Source: Planctomycetota bacterium (GTDB taxonomy: Bacteria > Planctomycetota > UBA8108). From it: a stretch of DNA of 6,213 nt. Positions 5,501-6,213 of this stretch are shown piece after piece. The notes beneath the pieces are model-generated. The model was given only the letters and a program-made list of their open reading frames with translations. It had not been told where the DNA came from and did no database searches. The stretch lies in assembly GCA_016928605.1 (NCBI GenBank), contig JAFGKN010000216.1, positions 1 through 6,213 of the forward strand, read 5' to 3'. Within the stretch, counting starts at the first letter, position 1. The number at the start of each line of letters is the position of its first letter. The position numbers and the translations under genes are program-made.

Positions 5501-6213
5501 CCACCTTCTCGAGGCTCCGCCCGAGGCCGTCCGCCGCGGCAGGCCAGCCGTCCTGCTCGTGGTACTCGACCGCGTCGACGAAGCGTGCCTCGTTGTTGAT
5601 GAGCTCGAGCCGCTCGCCGCGGTTGGAGAGCTGGCCGGAGAAATCGCCCACGGCGTTCTCGATGCCGAACCGCGAGCGGATGTAGCCCGCGTCGCGGCAG
5701 AGGACGAGATACCCGCCGGGCTCGATCGCGTGCTCCGCGCCGAAGATGAAGGAGATACCTTCCGTGAAGCGCCACCCCTCCAGCGAGATCGGCTCCGCCG
5801 TCAGGTTGTGGAGCTCGACGTACTCCTCCCGCTCGTCGTCGTCGCGCGCCGGGTGGAAGTGGATCTCGCTGATCACCACCGTCGCCGCGGCCGGCTGTGG
5901 AGGAGGACATCGCTCGAGCGGCGCTGGAGCGAGCGGCGTCGGCGACGAGGATATGCCTCCGCCCCAGTTCTCTGGAAGGTGGGACGGCGCGTCGATGCAC
6001 GAGCGCTGGAGAGATTGCCCTCGACCGTCGGCCGCCGTGGGCCAGGGGAGCCGGTCCGAGTAGCGCACGGCATCGATCGCCGCTCCGAGCGCGTCGATGA
6101 CGACGATCTCATCCCCGTCGTCGCCGAGCGAGGGCTCGTAATCTCCGAAGACCCTGCCGGCATCCAGCGACGGGTACGCGGCGAGGAACAGGGCGCGCCG
6201 GTGGCAGACCACC
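2583..6213 (-). CDS. Secreted multidomain CotH-kinase protein with LTD domains and a dockerin-like C-terminus, N-terminus missing
   Basis: The frame is open to the right edge; 1,209 residues are counted from 6212. Residues 1-80 are the second half of an LTD (FGDYEPSLGDDGDEI, then a PWP..ADGRGQSL end), so the true start lies outside. A second LTD spans about 110-250 (VISEIHFHP to ADGLGRSLEK). A jelly-roll, carbohydrate-binding-like module follows (about 262-410; IDDVSL, LLPGGDFEGSFLEAGWEAAGNSAGS), then an Ig-like domain (about 443-520; DDGASGDGGERDGVYGG). The CotH domain covers about 551-950: RWRGN (595-599), KRNFKLRF (606-613), LYLEHPDQRFL (672-682, E675), NNIDSFAKNHFLY (779-791) and WDMDLVFG (804-811). 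A third LTD is at about 961-1118. The tail (about 1121-1209) has two EF-hand-like loops, D1128-D1139 and D1161-D1172. CotH proteins are atypical protein kinases that modify spore coat proteins in Bacillus; the target here is unknown. It is presumably exported and surface-bound or released. Confidence 0.93.
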   Translation of the reverse strand, partial: VVCHRRALFLAAYPSLDAGRVFGDYEPSLGDDGDEIVVIDALGAAIDAVRYSDRLPWPTAADGRGQSLQRSCIDAPSHLPENWGGGISSSPTPLAPAPLERCPPPQPAAATVVISEIHFHPARDDDEREEYVELHNLTAEPISLEGWRFTEGISFIFGAEHAIEPGGYLVLCRDAGYIRSRFGIENAVGDFSGQLSNRGERLELINNEARFVDAVEYHEQDGWPAAADGLGRSLEKVALAAPGSDPASWDRSRLVPHPEFRRVEVVGSLEDLVTQRFILGIDGVGEYIIDDVSLETTDDPGTSLLPGGDFEGSFLEAGWEAAGNSAGSAIEEGIGVDGSRGLRLISTGDCGGAACTSVDSVNYRFGRFELDHLKTYRLSLRYRYISGSSHLYALMLRGLAIPLDQETLTPGGANSVASDRPGAYISHIGRFPEEPTSSDSVWISARVRAPEGASIASVVLRYVRRDVEGEPEREIPLLDDGASGDGGERDGVYGGELGSFPDGSRVYFRIFAATDDGRTAISPTPLDTERRDLGESWGFYVNDLQPESVLPVYHLLIPRVDPSIPTDVNRFLNCTTLVTADFAFRGELYPQIGVRWRGNTACVIRKRNFKLRFNPGRSFRGVRKVNLQGIWTDKSLVREHLAWDFVRQVAAPYCETEFIRVHMNGAYHGLFLYLEHPDQRFLRRNGLDPDGYLYKASQPPRTDPGVTPIGVSEQPSPEDYAELWEKETREYEDLTPLSGFIAAFHEDARGPGGPTREFWQEHVLPEQLIGYQISQVVLNNIDSFAKNHFLYRESEADRWGFITWDMDLVFGKYFNEDAVGPGREVGTLNDCMLGDIPYDLNPWFSSTVLGSTLLNHMVDKFFLAGGGYYQRAYLVRLWDVVKEKYRNDVYDPIIDDLMALLDKEQADDIERWGRYPSNPGCEVEPDMATHVRIVKEQIAHHRESLVRFFDAHHRSVMTHPELKITELLPDPEGGDENLEFIELTNTTGRAIDISGWSVVGGIRYIFPEGAAVEKDEIILVVKNPVVFSGRYPLVAESRQVFGPYAGNLDDEGEALSVRDAGPGDTYPATVDQLEYGRGGAWPEARGGHSIELTGVRPDRDNDLPQNWRVSALPGGTPGSLVPLFVRGDYEANGSIDLTDAVRSLLYLFQGGGPPLCLDMADVNDDGAVQLTDPIYLLNYLFQAGAPPPPPFPEPGIDPTGDSLTCLAST

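Noticed and set aside
6210..6212. GTG at the right edge as the start of the CotH protein
   Set aside because: The residues that follow are the second half of an LTD domain with no signal peptide, so the real start lies beyond the window.

Overview
The window is very GC-rich (about two thirds or more by eye) and densely coding. The gene set suggests a Planctomycetota-like environmental bacterium. The evidence for this is a large secreted protein combining lamin-tail (LTD), CotH-kinase and a C-terminal dockerin-like tail with the 'LTDPIYLLNYLF' signature, plus an S46-type peptidase and a small amino-acid-kinase protein of the kind found in planctomycetes and methylotrophs. The phylum is an inference from protein style; there is no rRNA or other marker in the window.

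Layout from left to right. (1) 1-464, minus: the N-terminal third or less of an S46-family serine peptidase (DPP7/DPP11-like), running off the left edge. (2) 620-799, minus: a small acidic 59-residue hypothetical protein upstream of the peptidase gene, on the same strand. (3) 800-915: a short divergent intergenic region. (4) 916-1758, plus: a divergent SGNH-hydrolase-like protein. (5) 1757-1870: six perfect-length 19-bp tandem repeats filling almost the whole gap to the next gene. (6) 1876-2547, plus: an amino acid kinase family protein resembling MfnE. (7) 2548-2582: a 35-bp convergent gap with GC-rich inverted repeats. (8) 2583-6213, minus: more than 1,200 residues of a secreted multidomain CotH protein whose N-terminus lies beyond the right edge.

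The two plus-strand genes may form a short transcription unit, but the repeat block between them is unusual. It begins inside the stop codon of the first gene, and its last unit carries the Shine-Dalgarno sequence of the second. The peptidase and the CotH/dockerin protein both look exported and could act on extracellular or cell-surface protein, but nothing links them in one pathway. No mobile element, tRNA, rRNA or CRISPR array was seen. There is no strong case here for a new defence or mobile system. The repeat block and the CotH architecture are the most notable items.
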